From Halalkalibacter urbisdiaboli (GTDB taxonomy: Bacteria; Bacillota; Bacilli; Bacillales; Bacillaceae_D): a DNA stretch of 64,000 bases. The stretch is from NCBI RefSeq assembly GCF_002156385.1, contig NZ_MVJM01000003.1, positions 483,504 to 547,503 of the forward strand, written 5' to 3'. The notes beneath the pieces were generated by a model. That model was not told where the DNA came from. It searched no databases and saw only the letters and a list, made by a program, of their open reading frames with translations. Positions 47,370 through 56,557 of the stretch are shown piece by piece (position 1 is the stretch's first letter; each line of letters begins with the position of its first letter). Made by a program: the position numbers and the translations under genes.

Positions 47370-48284
47370 ATGCAACCTTCAGGAATTTTACCGTTACATA
47401 AACCAGTTGGAATGACATCACATGACTGCGTAATGAAAGTTCGGAAGCTGTTTCAAACCAAAAAGGTTGGACATACAGGAACATTAGATCCCGACGTTAA
47501 TGGGGTGCTACCGATTTGTATAGGAAAAGCAACAAAAGTAGCGCAATATATGTCTGATTACCCGAAAACATACGAAGGTGAAGTAACAATTGGCTACTCC
47601 ACTACAACGGAGGATAAGTCTGGGGAAGTTGTGGAGCGAAAAGCTGTTATTACAGGTTGGAAAGAAAATGAGATTGAGGAGTTAATGGAATCTTTTGTTG
47701 GGGAAATTGAACAAATTCCACCAATGTATTCTGCCGTTAAAGTGAATGGGAAGCGTTTGTATGAGTATGCACGTGCAGGGAAAGAAGTTGAACGACCAAA
47801 ACGGCGGATTTCAATTTACTCATTAACACTTTTAGGACCTATTCAAAAGCATGAGAAGACTGTAAGTTTTCGCTTTCGTGTTCACTGTAGCAAGGGTACT
47901 TACGTCCGGACCTTAGCGGTAGATCTTGGTAAAAAATTAGGCTTCCCTGCTCATATGTCTGATTTAACGAGAGTGAAGTCCGGCCCTTTTAGTTTGGATG
48001 AGTGTATCCACCTTGAAGAACTAGCCGAGATGGAAATAGGACAAAGAGGAAATCAGCTTTTGCCTTTAGAATTAGCGATTGCCCATATACCTACCTGTAT
48101 TGTTGACAAAGAGACAGAAGCACAAATTAAGAACGGCTCAGTATTACCGCAAGACAAAGGATTAGAAGAACAACGTTTTACGTTTTATAATGAAGATGGT
48201 GAATGTTTAGCTATATATCAGCAGCACCCTACAAAAAGCGGATTAATTAAACCAGAAAAAATGCTTTGGACTTCAGAAGCATAG
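47370..48284 (+). CDS. truB: tRNA pseudouridine-55 synthase TruB
   Basis: TruB makes pseudouridine 55 in the T loop of tRNAs. The 304 residues have the catalytic Asp D40 in GHTGTLDPDVNGVLP, PPMYSAVKVNGKRLYEYAR, and SKGTYVRTLAVDLGKKLG. A C-terminal PUA-like region follows. ATG 47370 lies after AAGAGGTGAA. In-frame ATG 47313 would place the terminator hairpin inside the gene and is rejected. Confidence 0.96.
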   Translation: MQPSGILPLHKPVGMTSHDCVMKVRKLFQTKKVGHTGTLDPDVNGVLPICIGKATKVAQYMSDYPKTYEGEVTIGYSTTTEDKSGEVVERKAVITGWKENEIEELMESFVGEIEQIPPMYSAVKVNGKRLYEYARAGKEVERPKRRISIYSLTLLGPIQKHEKTVSFRFRVHCSKGTYVRTLAVDLGKKLGFPAHMSDLTRVKSGPFSLDECIHLEELAEMEIGQRGNQLLPLELAIAHIPTCIVDKETEAQIKNGSVLPQDKGLEEQRFTFYNEDGECLAIYQQHPTKSGLIKPEKMLWTSEA

Positions 48285-48316
48285 AAATTGAGTATGGGTG
48301 TAAGAGGGGAGTCATG

Positions 48317-49273
48317 ATGGATATTATTTATTTGCAACATCCAATAGAAGCATCTACCTTAAAAAAACGAAAATCTGTCATGGCGTTAGGATATTTTGAC
48401 GGGGTACATAATGGACATAAGCAGGTGATACAAACAGCTAGTCAAAAAGCAAAGGATCTTGGAGTAGATTTAGCCGTCATGACATTTGATCCACACCCGA
48501 AAGAAGTCCTACGTCAACATACAGAGCCATTACGTTTTATTACTCCTTTGTCCGATAAGATTGAACGAATTAATAAACTAGACGTAGACACGTTATATGT
48601 TGTTCGTTTCACAGAGGAATTTGCCAAGCTTACACCTCAGGAATTTGTGGATGATTATTTAATTGGTCTTGATGTTAAACATGTTGTGGCTGGTTTTGAT
48701 TTTACGTATGGTGCTCTTGGGAAGGGAACAATGGAAACATTGCCCTTCCATGCGAGAAATCAATTTTCCCAAACAACTGTAGCGAAATTTAAAGAAGGGG
48801 ATAAGAAAGTAAGTTCAACGGAAATACGCTCCCTTCTTAATGAAGGAAGAGTTGAGGATGTATCTCTTTTTTTAGGAAATGATTACTCTGTTCGTGGAGT
48901 TGTTGTTCACGGTGAAAAAAGAGGAAGAACAATTGGATTTCCAACAGCTAATATCGAACTGTCGGAACGTTATATTATCCCGAAAATAGGTGTATATGCA
49001 GTCGAAATGAAAATACGTGGTAAGTTATATCAGGGAGTCTGTAATATTGGCTATAAGCCAACTTTTCACAACGAAAGAGCTGAGTTGCCAAATATTGAAG
49101 TTCATCTATTTTCATTTTACGAAACGATTTATGGGGAAGAAGTTGAAGTAATTTGGAAAAAAAGAATACGCGCGGAGCGAAAATTTTCTGGTATCGATGA
49201 ATTGATTACACAAATTAAGTTAGATAGGGAAAAAGCAGTGGACTTCTTTTCAACCATAAAAAATGATAGATAA
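48317..49273 (+). CDS. ribF: Bifunctional riboflavin kinase/FAD synthetase
   Basis: RibF (RibC in B. subtilis) converts riboflavin to FMN and FAD. The 318 residues have an N-terminal FMN adenylyltransferase domain (MALGYFDGVHNGHKQVI, MTFDPHPKEVL) and a C-terminal flavokinase domain (GRTIGFPTANIEL, GVYAVEM, NIGYKPTF). ATG 48317 aligns with the homologous start; ATG 48314 is one codon upstream. GAGGGGAG is the ribosome site. Confidence 0.96.
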   Translation: MDIIYLQHPIEASTLKKRKSVMALGYFDGVHNGHKQVIQTASQKAKDLGVDLAVMTFDPHPKEVLRQHTEPLRFITPLSDKIERINKLDVDTLYVVRFTEEFAKLTPQEFVDDYLIGLDVKHVVAGFDFTYGALGKGTMETLPFHARNQFSQTTVAKFKEGDKKVSSTEIRSLLNEGRVEDVSLFLGNDYSVRGVVVHGEKRGRTIGFPTANIELSERYIIPKIGVYAVEMKIRGKLYQGVCNIGYKPTFHNERAELPNIEVHLFSFYETIYGEEVEVIWKKRIRAERKFSGIDELITQIKLDREKAVDFFSTIKNDR

Positions 49274-49275
49274 AC

Positions 49276-49304
49276 TTGCAATCTTACACAAAGCAATGTA
49301 TAGT
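49276..49304 (+). promoter_or_regulatory. Sigma-A promoter of rpsO
   Basis: TTGCAA (49276-49281), a 17-bp spacer and TATAGT (49299-49304). It starts right after the ribF stop codon. The predicted RNA start is near 49311. Confidence 0.7.
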
Positions 49305-49310
49305 AGTCCT

Positions 49311-49399
49311 TGTACTTCAAGTACGCATCCGTTTCTTGGCTATACGACTCACCGACGTTTGCTAGGGAATAGGAGATATTAAAAAAGGAGGTGGACAGG
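49311..49399 (+). ncRNA. rpsO mRNA leader, probable S15-binding element
   Basis: About 89 bases with a GTAC/GTAC hairpin (near 49312-49324) and a conserved-looking CCGTTTCTTGGC...ACCGACG region before the GGAGG site (49387-49391). S15 of several bacteria, including Geobacillus, represses its own translation through leader structure. That this leader does so is inference; I did not resolve the full fold. Confidence 0.45.
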
Positions 49400-49669
49400 A
49401 TGGCATTAACACAAGAGCGCAAGAATGAGCTTATTGCAGAATTCAAAACGCATGACACGGACACTGGTTCTCCAGAGGTTCAAGTCGCTATCCTTACTGA
49501 GCAAATCAACACATTAAATGAGCACTTACGTACTCATAAGAAGGATCACCACTCACGTCGTGGTCTTTTGAAAATGGTAGGTCAACGTCGTAACTTGTTA
49601 ACATATCTTCGTAACAAGGATGTTACTCGTTACCGTAACCTTGTTGACAAGCTTGGCTTACGCCGATAA
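49400..49669 (+). CDS. rpsO: 30S ribosomal protein S15
   Basis: 89 residues, the standard length. Family signature [20 protein letters not shown] followed by [23 protein letters not shown]15 binds the central domain of 16S rRNA early in assembly. ATG 49400 lies 8 bases after GGAGG. It has its own promoter and terminator, so it is a single-gene unit. Confidence 0.98.
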   Translation: MALTQERKNELIAEFKTHDTDTGSPEVQVAILTEQINTLNEHLRTHKKDHHSRRGLLKMVGQRRNLLTYLRNKDVTRYRNLVDKLGLRR

Positions 49670-49677
49670 TTGTGATG

Positions 49678-49702
49678 AAAGCGGGAGATGTCCCGCTTTT
49701 TT
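49678..49702 (+). terminator. Intrinsic terminator after rpsO
   Basis: AAAGCGGGA (49678-49686) pairs with TCCCGCTTT (49691-49699), loop GATG; the T-run extends to 49702. Confidence 0.92.
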
Positions 49703-49847
49703 CTTAGGTTAAAATTTTCGGGAAATATTACCATATTCTTAGTGCAAAGCAAAAGAATACTTTGTCTGATTTTTTCTTTTATTTTTCACATAGGTAGGCA
49801 ATAATAAACGATAGTGAATAATTTTGTGTACGAGAGGAGTACGCGCG

Positions 49848-51959
49848 ATGGAGCAAGAAAAACAAGTATTTACAATTGACTGGGCAGGCCGTGAATTAAC
49901 GGTTGAAACAGGTCAGTTAGCAAAACAAGCAAACGGTGCAGTCCTTGTCCGCTATGGTGATACGGCTGTATTATCAACCGTTACTGCATCAAAGGAACCA
50001 AAGGATTTAAATTTTTTCCCGCTAACAGTGAACTATGAAGAAAGACTGTATGCAGCAGGGAAAATTCCTGGAGGTTTTATTAAACGTGAGGGCCGCCCAA
50101 GCGAAAAAGCTATTTTAGCGAGTCGTCTCATTGATCGACCAATTCGTCCGCTTTTCCCTGATGGTTTCCGAAACGAAGTTCAAGTGATTAGTATTGTCAT
50201 GAGTGTTGATCAAAATTGTTCTTCTGAAATGGCTGCTATGTTAGGATCATCTTTGGCACTTTGCATATCAGATATCCCGTTTGATGGACCGATTGCGGGT
50301 GTTACCGTTGGACGTAATGAAGAGGGACAATTTATTATTAATCCAACTACCGAGCAACTAGAGCAAAGTGATATTAACCTTGTAGTTGCCGGCACGAAGG
50401 ATGCCATTAACATGGTTGAGGCTGGAGCGAATGAAGTACCAGAAGAAGTAATGCTTGAAGCGATAATGTTTGGTCATGAAGAAATTAAACGAATGATTGC
50501 GTTCCAAGAGGATGTTGCAAAAGCTGTTGGTAAAGAGAAGAAGGAAGTTAGTTTAAAGCAGGTTGATGCAGATCTTGAAGCTGAGATTCGCGGTTTAGCT
50601 GAAGCTGATTTAAAAGCAGCTGTTCAAGTTCAAGAAAAGCATGCTCGCCAAGAAGCAATTGATCAAATCAAGGAAAATATTGTTTCACAATATGAAGAGC
50701 GTGAGGATATTAGTCTTGGTGACGTAAAAGAAACGTTACAAAAGATTGTAAAAGAAGAGGTTCGTCGTTTAATTACGATTGAAAAGGTTCGTCCCGATGG
50801 TCGTGCCATTGATGAAATCCGTCAACTTTCTTCACAAGTGAAATTATTACCACGTACACATGGTTCTGGTTTATTTACTAGAGGTCAAACACAAGCATTA
50901 AGTATTTGTACATTGGGTGCACTTGGTGATGTCCAAATTTTAGACGGTCTAGGCATTGAAGAGTCTAAACGTTTTATGCATCATTATAATTTCCCACAAT
51001 TTAGTGTAGGGGAGACAGGACCTATTCGTGGACCAGGCCGTCGTGAAATTGGACATGGAGCGTTAGGTGAACGTGCATTAGAACCGATTATCCCAAGTGA
51101 AAATGATTTCCCTTATACTATTCGTCTTGTTTCAGAGGTGTTAGAATCGAATGGCTCTACATCTCAAGCTAGTATTTGTGCTAGTACCTTAGCAATGATG
51201 GATGCCGGAGTTCCTATTAAAGCACCGGTAGCTGGAATTGCAATGGGGCTTGTTAAACAAGATGAACATGTTACTGTATTAACAGATATTCAGGGAATGG
51301 AAGATGCGCTAGGAGACATGGATTTTAAAGTAGCAGGTACTGAAGCTGGTATTACAGCTTTGCAAATGGATATCAAAATTTCTGGTATAAATCGCGAAAT
51401 TTTAGAAGAAGCACTTGCACAAGCAAAACGCGGACGTATGGTTATTTTAGAAAACATGCTATCTTCAATTGGGGAATATCGTCAAGAATTATCGACCTAT
51501 GCTCCTAAAATCATGACAATGAAAATTAACCCTGATAAAATTCGTGACGTTATTGGGCCGAGCGGTAAAGTAATTAACAAAATCATTGAAGAAACAGGGG
51601 TTAAAATTGATATTGAACAAGATGGAACAGTTTATATTTCATCTGTTGACATGAGCATGAACGAAAAAGCTCGAGGAATTATTGAAGATATTGTTCGCGA
51701 AGTAGAAGTCGGCCAAACCTACCTCGGAAAAGTTAAACGAATTGAAAAATTCGGTGCATTTGTTGAATTGTTTAAAGGGAAAGATGGACTTGTTCATATT
51801 TCTCAACTTGCTGAGGAACGAGTAAATAAAGTTGAGGATGTTGTCAAAATTGGTGATGAAATCGTTGTTCGCGTCACTGAAATTGATAATCAAGGAAGAG
51901 TTAATCTTTCACGCAAGGTCATTTTAAAAGAAGAAAAAGAAAGACAAGAACAAAAGTAA
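49848..51959 (+). CDS. pnp: Polyribonucleotide nucleotidyltransferase (PNPase)
   Basis: PNPase is a trimeric 3'-5' phosphorolytic exoribonuclease. The 703 residues comprise two RNase PH domains (about 1-230 and 310-545, with [14 protein letters not shown] and [19 protein letters not shown]), a KH domain (about 555-615, [20 protein letters not shown]) and an S1 domain (about 622-692). ATG 49848 follows GAGAGGAG. It is followed by a terminator. Confidence 0.97.
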   Translation: MEQEKQVFTIDWAGRELTVETGQLAKQANGAVLVRYGDTAVLSTVTASKEPKDLNFFPLTVNYEERLYAAGKIPGGFIKREGRPSEKAILASRLIDRPIRPLFPDGFRNEVQVISIVMSVDQNCSSEMAAMLGSSLALCISDIPFDGPIAGVTVGRNEEGQFIINPTTEQLEQSDINLVVAGTKDAINMVEAGANEVPEEVMLEAIMFGHEEIKRMIAFQEDVAKAVGKEKKEVSLKQVDADLEAEIRGLAEADLKAAVQVQEKHARQEAIDQIKENIVSQYEEREDISLGDVKETLQKIVKEEVRRLITIEKVRPDGRAIDEIRQLSSQVKLLPRTHGSGLFTRGQTQALSICTLGALGDVQILDGLGIEESKRFMHHYNFPQFSVGETGPIRGPGRREIGHGALGERALEPIIPSENDFPYTIRLVSEVLESNGSTSQASICASTLAMMDAGVPIKAPVAGIAMGLVKQDEHVTVLTDIQGMEDALGDMDFKVAGTEAGITALQMDIKISGINREILEEALAQAKRGRMVILENMLSSIGEYRQELSTYAPKIMTMKINPDKIRDVIGPSGKVINKIIEETGVKIDIEQDGTVYISSVDMSMNEKARGIIEDIVREVEVGQTYLGKVKRIEKFGAFVELFKGKDGLVHISQLAEERVNKVEDVVKIGDEIVVRVTEIDNQGRVNLSRKVILKEEKERQEQK

Positions 51960-51965
51960 GGCGCC

Positions 51966-51995
51966 GAGACTGGGAACATTGACCAGTCTCTTTTT
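51966..51995 (+). terminator. Intrinsic terminator after pnp
   Basis: GAGACTGG (51966-51973) pairs with CCAGTCTC (51983-51990), followed by five T. Confidence 0.88.
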
Positions 51996-52084
51996 GATCC
52001 ATTATGTAGTCTTCTGATAAGTCCTTTAAGTTCTAACCTGTCCATTAACTGCATAGATTGGACTAGATAGAGGAGGGACTCGTC

Positions 52085-53092
52085 ATGAAGAAAGCTTTGA
52101 TTCATATTTCTATGTTTTGTTGTATTGTGTTACTTACTCTTGGTGCTGTTCAAAATCCGTTCAGTATCCAATATATAGATAGTTTAAAACAAGACAGCGT
52201 CACTGTGATGAAAGGAAAAGACCCGCTTTATCAGGAAATTAGTGAACGTGCTACTGAATATGAGCAAAAACCAGTTGATGCTAGGATTGATAAGGTGTGG
52301 AAAGCTGTACCTGGTTACAATGGCATTTCAGTTGACGTAGATAAATCGTATGATAAGATGAAGAAGCTTGGAGCATTTGATGGAAATCGTTTAATTTTTA
52401 AGGAAACAAGTCCTAGTGTTCATTTAGAGGACTTACCATCATCCCCAATTTATCGTGGGAATGAACAAAAGCCGATGGTAAGTTTTCTTGTAAACGTGGC
52501 ATGGGGAAATGAATACTTACCTGAAATGTTAAAGGTTATGAAACAATATGAGGTTAAAACAACCTTTTTTCTTGATGGTTCATGGGTTAAAAAGAATCCA
52601 TCTTTGGCTACAATGATCTTAGAAGAAGGTCATGAAATTGGCAATCACGCTTATTCTCATCCAGATATGAAAACTTTAACACAAGCTAGAATCGATGAAG
52701 AATTACAAAAAACAAACGACGTCATTAAAGCTACACTGGATCTTACCCCAAAATGGTTTGCTCCTCCAAGTGGAAGTTATAGCCAAGGTGTTGTGGAGCG
52801 TGCCGCCGCTTTTGGCATGAACACTATTCTTTGGTCAGTAGATACCGTTGACTGGAGAAAGCCGCGTCCAGATGACATGGTTACACGTGTTCTTTCAAAG
52901 GTCCATAATGGGGCGCTGATTCTCATGCATCCAACTGAACCGACGGCAGCTGGTATGGAGAAGTTAATTAAAGGAATCCAAGAGAAGGGCCTAAAGATTG
53001 GTACAGTAAGTGAGGTAATGGATGAGTCACGAATAACCTCGAGTGTGAGTGAAGATGACAATAGGGGGATAGAACTTGATACAGAAAATTGA
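52085..53092 (+). CDS. ylxY: YlxY-type polysaccharide deacetylase-like protein
   Basis: A 335-residue exported or membrane-anchored protein with an N-terminal hydrophobic signal (about 6-24) and a NodB-like domain (about 135-315). The metal-binding HAYSHPD motif and the late WSVDTVDW and LILMHPT motifs are present. The first NodB motif (TFDDG in active enzymes) reads NVAWGN here, so both Asp are missing. The place between pnp and mlpA matches B. subtilis ylxY. Spore-wall or cell-wall association is inferred from the family. Confidence 0.88.
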   Translation: MKKALIHISMFCCIVLLTLGAVQNPFSIQYIDSLKQDSVTVMKGKDPLYQEISERATEYEQKPVDARIDKVWKAVPGYNGISVDVDKSYDKMKKLGAFDGNRLIFKETSPSVHLEDLPSSPIYRGNEQKPMVSFLVNVAWGNEYLPEMLKVMKQYEVKTTFFLDGSWVKKNPSLATMILEEGHEIGNHAYSHPDMKTLTQARIDEELQKTNDVIKATLDLTPKWFAPPSGSYSQGVVERAAAFGMNTILWSVDTVDWRKPRPDDMVTRVLSKVHNGALILMHPTEPTAAGMEKLIKGIQEKGLKIGTVSEVMDESRITSSVSEDDNRGIELDTEN

Positions 53093-54314
53093 GTTAGCAA
53101 ATGGAGTTCGAATCATGACTGAGTCGATCCCAACAGTCAGATCGGTTTCTATCGGTATTTGGGTAGGGACGGGTTCAAGATTTGAAGAGAAGCAGGAAAA
53201 CGGGATTTCGCATTTTTTAGAACATATGTTTTTTAAAGGGACAGCATCTCGATCGGCAAGTGAGATTGCGGAGTCTTTTGATCGTATTGGCGGTCAAGTT
53301 AATGCCTTTACATCAAAGGAGTATACTTGCTATTACGCTAAAGTACTTGACCAGCATGCTTCATATGCAGTCGATGTATTACAAGATATGTTCTTCAATT
53401 CAGTATTTGATGAGGCTGAATTAATGAAAGAAAAAAATGTTGTCTTCGAAGAAATAAAAATGGTTGATGATACTCCCGATGACATTGTTCATGATTTATT
53501 AAGTGAAGCAACGTATGGTAAACATTCTTTAGGACTCCCGATTTTAGGTACGGTTGAAACGTTAACAGCATTTAATGGAGATTCATTACGGGGCTATATG
53601 GATCGGTATTATACTGGGGACTATGTCGTCATTTCGATTGCTGGTAATATCACTGAGGAATTAATTGAAACTGTAAAAGAGACGTTTGCAAAAATCAAGC
53701 CGACAACGTATTCACTTGACATGCAAAAGCCATTGTTTTTATCGGATACGGTTGTTAGAAAGAAAGAGACCGAACAAGCTCATGTTTGTTTAGGGTATCC
53801 AGGACTACCTGTTGGTGATGAAAATGTTTATGCTCTCGTTTTGTTAAATAATTTATTAGGGGGAAGTATGAGTAGTCGGCTATTTCAAGAAATTCGTGAA
53901 GAACGCGGCTTGTGCTACTCAGTCTTCTCTTACCACTCCTCCTATCAAGATAGTGGTATGTTAACGGTGTATGCAGGAACAGCACAGCAGCAACTAGATG
54001 AACTACTGAAAGCTGTTCATGAAACAACCCATCACCTTGCAGAAAAGGGGATGACCGAAAAAGAGTTATCTAATGGGAAAGAACAGTTAAAAGGGAACTT
54101 AATGCTTAGTCTTGAAAGTACGAACAGCCGAATGAGTCGAAATGGAAAAAATGAGTTACTGTTAAGACATCATCGAACATTAGACGATATGGTCGATGAA
54201 ATCAATGCAGTATCTTTGGAAAATGTAAATAGTTTAGCAAAGAAAATTCTTGTTGAAAAGCCAGCAGTTTCACTAATTAATTCAACAGGTGAACTCCCTA
54301 ACACATTACAATAG
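53076..54314 (+). CDS. mlpA: M16 family zinc peptidase MlpA (YmxG)
   Basis: A 412-residue processing-peptidase-like protein. The inverted zinc motif HFLEH (46-50) and the downstream Glu in VVFEEIKM are intact, so the N-terminal half is catalytic. The C-terminal half contains LLGGSMSSRLFQEIREERGLCYSVFS. TTG 53076 lies 6 bases after TAGGGGGAT and overlaps the ylxY end. The B. subtilis homologue (YmxG) is about 409 residues. Confidence 0.93.
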   Translation: MIQKIELANGVRIMTESIPTVRSVSIGIWVGTGSRFEEKQENGISHFLEHMFFKGTASRSASEIAESFDRIGGQVNAFTSKEYTCYYAKVLDQHASYAVDVLQDMFFNSVFDEAELMKEKNVVFEEIKMVDDTPDDIVHDLLSEATYGKHSLGLPILGTVETLTAFNGDSLRGYMDRYYTGDYVVISIAGNITEELIETVKETFAKIKPTTYSLDMQKPLFLSDTVVRKKETEQAHVCLGYPGLPVGDENVYALVLLNNLLGGSMSSRLFQEIREERGLCYSVFSYHSSYQDSGMLTVYAGTAQQQLDELLKAVHETTHHLAEKGMTEKELSNGKEQLKGNLMLSLESTNSRMSRNGKNELLLRHHRTLDDMVDEINAVSLENVNSLAKKILVEKPAVSLINSTGELPNTLQ

Positions 54315-54403
54315 TTAATAGACTAGTCTCTATATAATAGGGGCTGGTCTATTTTAATTCAGGAGTTCATATACATAAGAAAAAAGGTCAAGGGGGGAAA
54401 CCA

Positions 54404-54646
54404 GTGCGATTAAGTGAGATTAGTAATAAAGAAATTATTGATTTTCAAAAAGGGGAAAGACTCGGCATTTTAGGTCAAACGGATTTATTAATTAATGAAG
54501 AAACCGGTGAAATTGAAGCTTTTATGATCCCTACGATGAAATGGTTTGGTTTCGGCCGAAAAGAACGAGAGGATTTGGTATATTGGCAACAAATAAAAAA
54601 GATAGGTCAAGACATGATTATCATTGATATCGAAAATCAAAACTAA
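54404..54646 (+). CDS. ymxH: YlmC/YmxH family PRC-barrel protein
   Basis: An 80-residue protein starting MRLSEISNKEIIDFQKGERLGILGQTDLLIN, the pattern of YlmC/YmxH sporulation-linked PRC-barrel proteins. The function is not established. GTG 54404 follows AGGGGGGAAA. It lies between mlpA and the dipicolinate synthase genes, the B. subtilis order, and is followed by a terminator. Confidence 0.9.
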   Translation: MRLSEISNKEIIDFQKGERLGILGQTDLLINEETGEIEAFMIPTMKWFGFGRKEREDLVYWQQIKKIGQDMIIIDIENQN

Positions 54647-54659
54647 GGCACAGATTTTG

Positions 54660-54708
54660 AACTGCACCCAATTGTTAGAAACTAACGATTCGTGGTGTAG
54701 TTTTTTTT
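54660..54708 (+). terminator. Intrinsic terminator after ymxH
   Basis: AACTGCACC (54660-54668) pairs with GGTGTAGTT (54694-54702, one G-T pair). An inner GTTAG/CTAAC stem has loop AAA. Eight T (54701-54708) end it. Confidence 0.9.
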
Positions 54709-54793
54709 GTCGCAAGTTCGTTCCGGTCGAACAGAAAGAGGTTTAAAGTTAAAAATATAGTTCTATTTTCCTTGAAAAATATTTCGTGAGATT

Positions 54794-54822
54794 CACCTAT
54801 TTGCTTACGTTAACATATGCTA
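54794..54822 (+). promoter_or_regulatory. Sigma-K promoter of dpaAB
   Basis: A CACC -35 (54794-54797), 16-bp spacer and CATATGCTA -10 (54814-54822) fit the mother-cell sigma-K consensus (mACm - 16 - CATAnnnTA) exactly. The predicted start is near 54829, about 70 bases before dpaA. In B. subtilis spoVFA-spoVFB is a sigma-K operon. Confidence 0.8.
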
Positions 54823-54899
54823 TCGTGAATCGTTGTTGTTCATCCTTCTGTTTAAATATAAATAGATGGAAAGCTCCTTAAAAGAAAGGGGAAGAACAA

Positions 54900-55796
54900 A
54901 TGTTAACAGATAAACATGTCGTCATTATTGGAGGCGATGCGAGGCAACTTGAAATCATTCGCAAGCTCTCTACATTAGATGCAAAAATATCTTTAGTCGG
55001 TTTTGAACAATTAGATGATGGGTTTATCGGTGCATCAAAACAAATGATCGACGAGGTTGAATGGCACACGGCAGATGCGATATTGCTTCCGATAAGCGGG
55101 ATGAACCTAGAAGGAGAAATTGACACGATTTTTTCAAATGAGACATTAAAGCTTACAACGGAACAACTTAAACAAACTCCTGAACATTGTGTTATCTACT
55201 CAGGCATTAGCAATAACTGTTTAGATGAAATCACTCAAACATCAAAAAGAAAGCTTGTTAAATTAATGGAGCGAGACGATGTAGCGATCTACAATTCAAT
55301 ACCAACAGCAGAAGGTGCCGTAATGATGGCGATTCAGCATACTGATATTACAATCCACGGAGCAAATGTTGCTATTCTTGGGTTAGGAAGAGTAGGAATG
55401 TCTGTGGCACGCACGTTTGATGCATTGGGAGCAAACGTAAAGGTTGGTGCACGTGAATCCCATAACTTGGCTCGAATTACCGAGATGGGCATGAAGCCAT
55501 TTCATACGTCCGATATTATTGAAGAAATGCGTAATGTCGATTTATGTATTAATACTATTCCTGCCCCTATTGTCTCAGCAAATGTACTGTCAGAGATGCC
55601 AATGCATGCCCTCGTCATTGACCTTGCGTCTAAGCCGGGTGGTACTGATTTTCGTTATGCTGAAAAGCGTGGCATTAAAGCATTACTGGCCCCAGGCTTA
55701 CCTGGAATTGTCGCGCCTAAAACAGCTGGTCAAATTTTAGCAAAGGTATTGGCGACATTATTAAAAGAACAACAGGGCCAAAGAGGAGGAGTATAG
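54900..55796 (+). CDS. dpaA: Dipicolinate synthase subunit A
   Basis: DpaA (SpoVFA) with DpaB oxidises the DapA product to dipicolinic acid in the mother cell for loading into the spore. The 298-residue product has an N-terminal domain (HVVIIGGDARQLEIIRKL) and a Rossmann NAD(P)-binding domain with AILGLGRVGMSVARTFDALG (about 158-177). It ends with APGLPGIVAPKTAGQILA. AAAGGGGA precedes ATG 54900; dpaB starts one base after its stop. Confidence 0.95.
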   Translation: MLTDKHVVIIGGDARQLEIIRKLSTLDAKISLVGFEQLDDGFIGASKQMIDEVEWHTADAILLPISGMNLEGEIDTIFSNETLKLTTEQLKQTPEHCVIYSGISNNCLDEITQTSKRKLVKLMERDDVAIYNSIPTAEGAVMMAIQHTDITIHGANVAILGLGRVGMSVARTFDALGANVKVGARESHNLARITEMGMKPFHTSDIIEEMRNVDLCINTIPAPIVSANVLSEMPMHALVIDLASKPGGTDFRYAEKRGIKALLAPGLPGIVAPKTAGQILAKVLATLLKEQQGQRGGV

Positions 55797-55797
55797 T

Positions 55798-56391
55798 ATG
55801 TCTTTAAAAGGGAAACATATAGGATTTGGTATTTCGGCTTCTCATTGTACGTATGAAGAGGTCGTTCCTCAAATTGAAAAGTTAGTAGAGCTAGGTGCGA
55901 AAGTGACGCCTTTCGTTTCAAGTAATGTGAAGAATACAGATACAAAGTTTGGAACGAGTGCTTACTGGCTAAACCGAATTCAGGAAGTTACAAAAGAGCC
56001 AATTGTTGATTCAATCGTAAAAGCAGAGCCATTTGGTCCAAAAACGCCATTAGATTGTATGGTACTCGCGCCGATTACGGGGAATTCAACGAGTAAATTA
56101 GCAAATGCACAAACAGATTCGCCCGTTCTAATGGGTGCAAAAGCAACTTTACGAAGCGGAAATCCTGTCGTATTGGGTATATCCACAAATGACGCGTTAG
56201 GGTTAAATGGGGTAAACATTATGCGACTAATGGCAACAAAAAATATTTATTTTATCCCTTTTGGTCAAGATGATCCAGTTAAAAAGCCAAACTCTCTTGT
56301 GGCTAGAATGGAAGCATTAGTGGATACGGTAGAGTCTGCAATAGCTGGTAAGCAATATCAGCCTGTACTAGTTGAAAAATTCAGAGATTAG
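55798..56391 (+). CDS. dpaB: Dipicolinate synthase subunit B (flavoprotein)
   Basis: A 197-residue flavoprotein-fold subunit with GFGISASHCTYEEVVPQIEKL at the start and LAPITGNSTSKLANAQTDSPV followed by VLGISTNDALGLNG. Together with DpaA it forms dipicolinate synthase. GAGGAG at the end of dpaA is its ribosome site. It is the last gene of the sigma-K unit. Confidence 0.95.
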   Translation: MSLKGKHIGFGISASHCTYEEVVPQIEKLVELGAKVTPFVSSNVKNTDTKFGTSAYWLNRIQEVTKEPIVDSIVKAEPFGPKTPLDCMVLAPITGNSTSKLANAQTDSPVLMGAKATLRSGNPVVLGISTNDALGLNGVNIMRLMATKNIYFIPFGQDDPVKKPNSLVARMEALVDTVESAIAGKQYQPVLVEKFRD

Positions 56392-56429
56392 CCTTTAAGC
56401 CTAGTTGCATAAAAGAAACTTTTCCCTTA

Positions 56430-56531
56430 AAGTTTAATAGAGGAAAAAACCCGCAACGAGGATTCGACGCACGATGTAGCATAATTGTGCTATAATCGTG
56501 TAATCATCCTCGAGATGCGTCTATTAAACTT
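56430..56531 (+). other. 102-bp nested inverted repeat carrying the asd -10
   Basis: Four nested dyads share nearly one centre (about 56481-56485). AAGTTTAATAG (56430-56440) pairs with CTATTAAACTT (56521-56531). CGAGGAT (56457-56463) pairs with ATCCTCG (56506-56512). CACGAT (56470-56475) pairs with ATCGTG (56495-56500). TAGCA (56477-56481) pairs with TGCTA (56488-56492). The extended -10 TGCTATAAT (56488-56496) lies in the right inner arm. It could be a small mobile-type palindrome (MITE-like), an operator, or an RNA element. Confidence 0.8.
56488..56496 (+). promoter_or_regulatory. Extended -10 promoter of asd
   Basis: TGCTATAAT, a consensus extended -10. No good -35 is visible 17 bp upstream (CGCACG), which is tolerated by extended -10 promoters. 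It gives an asd leader of about 55 bases. No lysine riboswitch was recognised. Confidence 0.65.
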
Positions 56532-56557
56532 GTTTATGAACGAAGGGAGAAAACACA

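Noticed and set aside
52050-52060. Possible sigma-E -10 (GCATAGATT) before ylxY
   Set aside because: The match to CATACAnT is partial and no suitable -35 lies 14-15 bases upstream.
56416-56435. AAACTTT/AAAGTTT hairpin after dpaB as a terminator
   Set aside because: The stem is AT-only and no T-run follows on the + strand; the right arm overlaps the larger nested palindrome.
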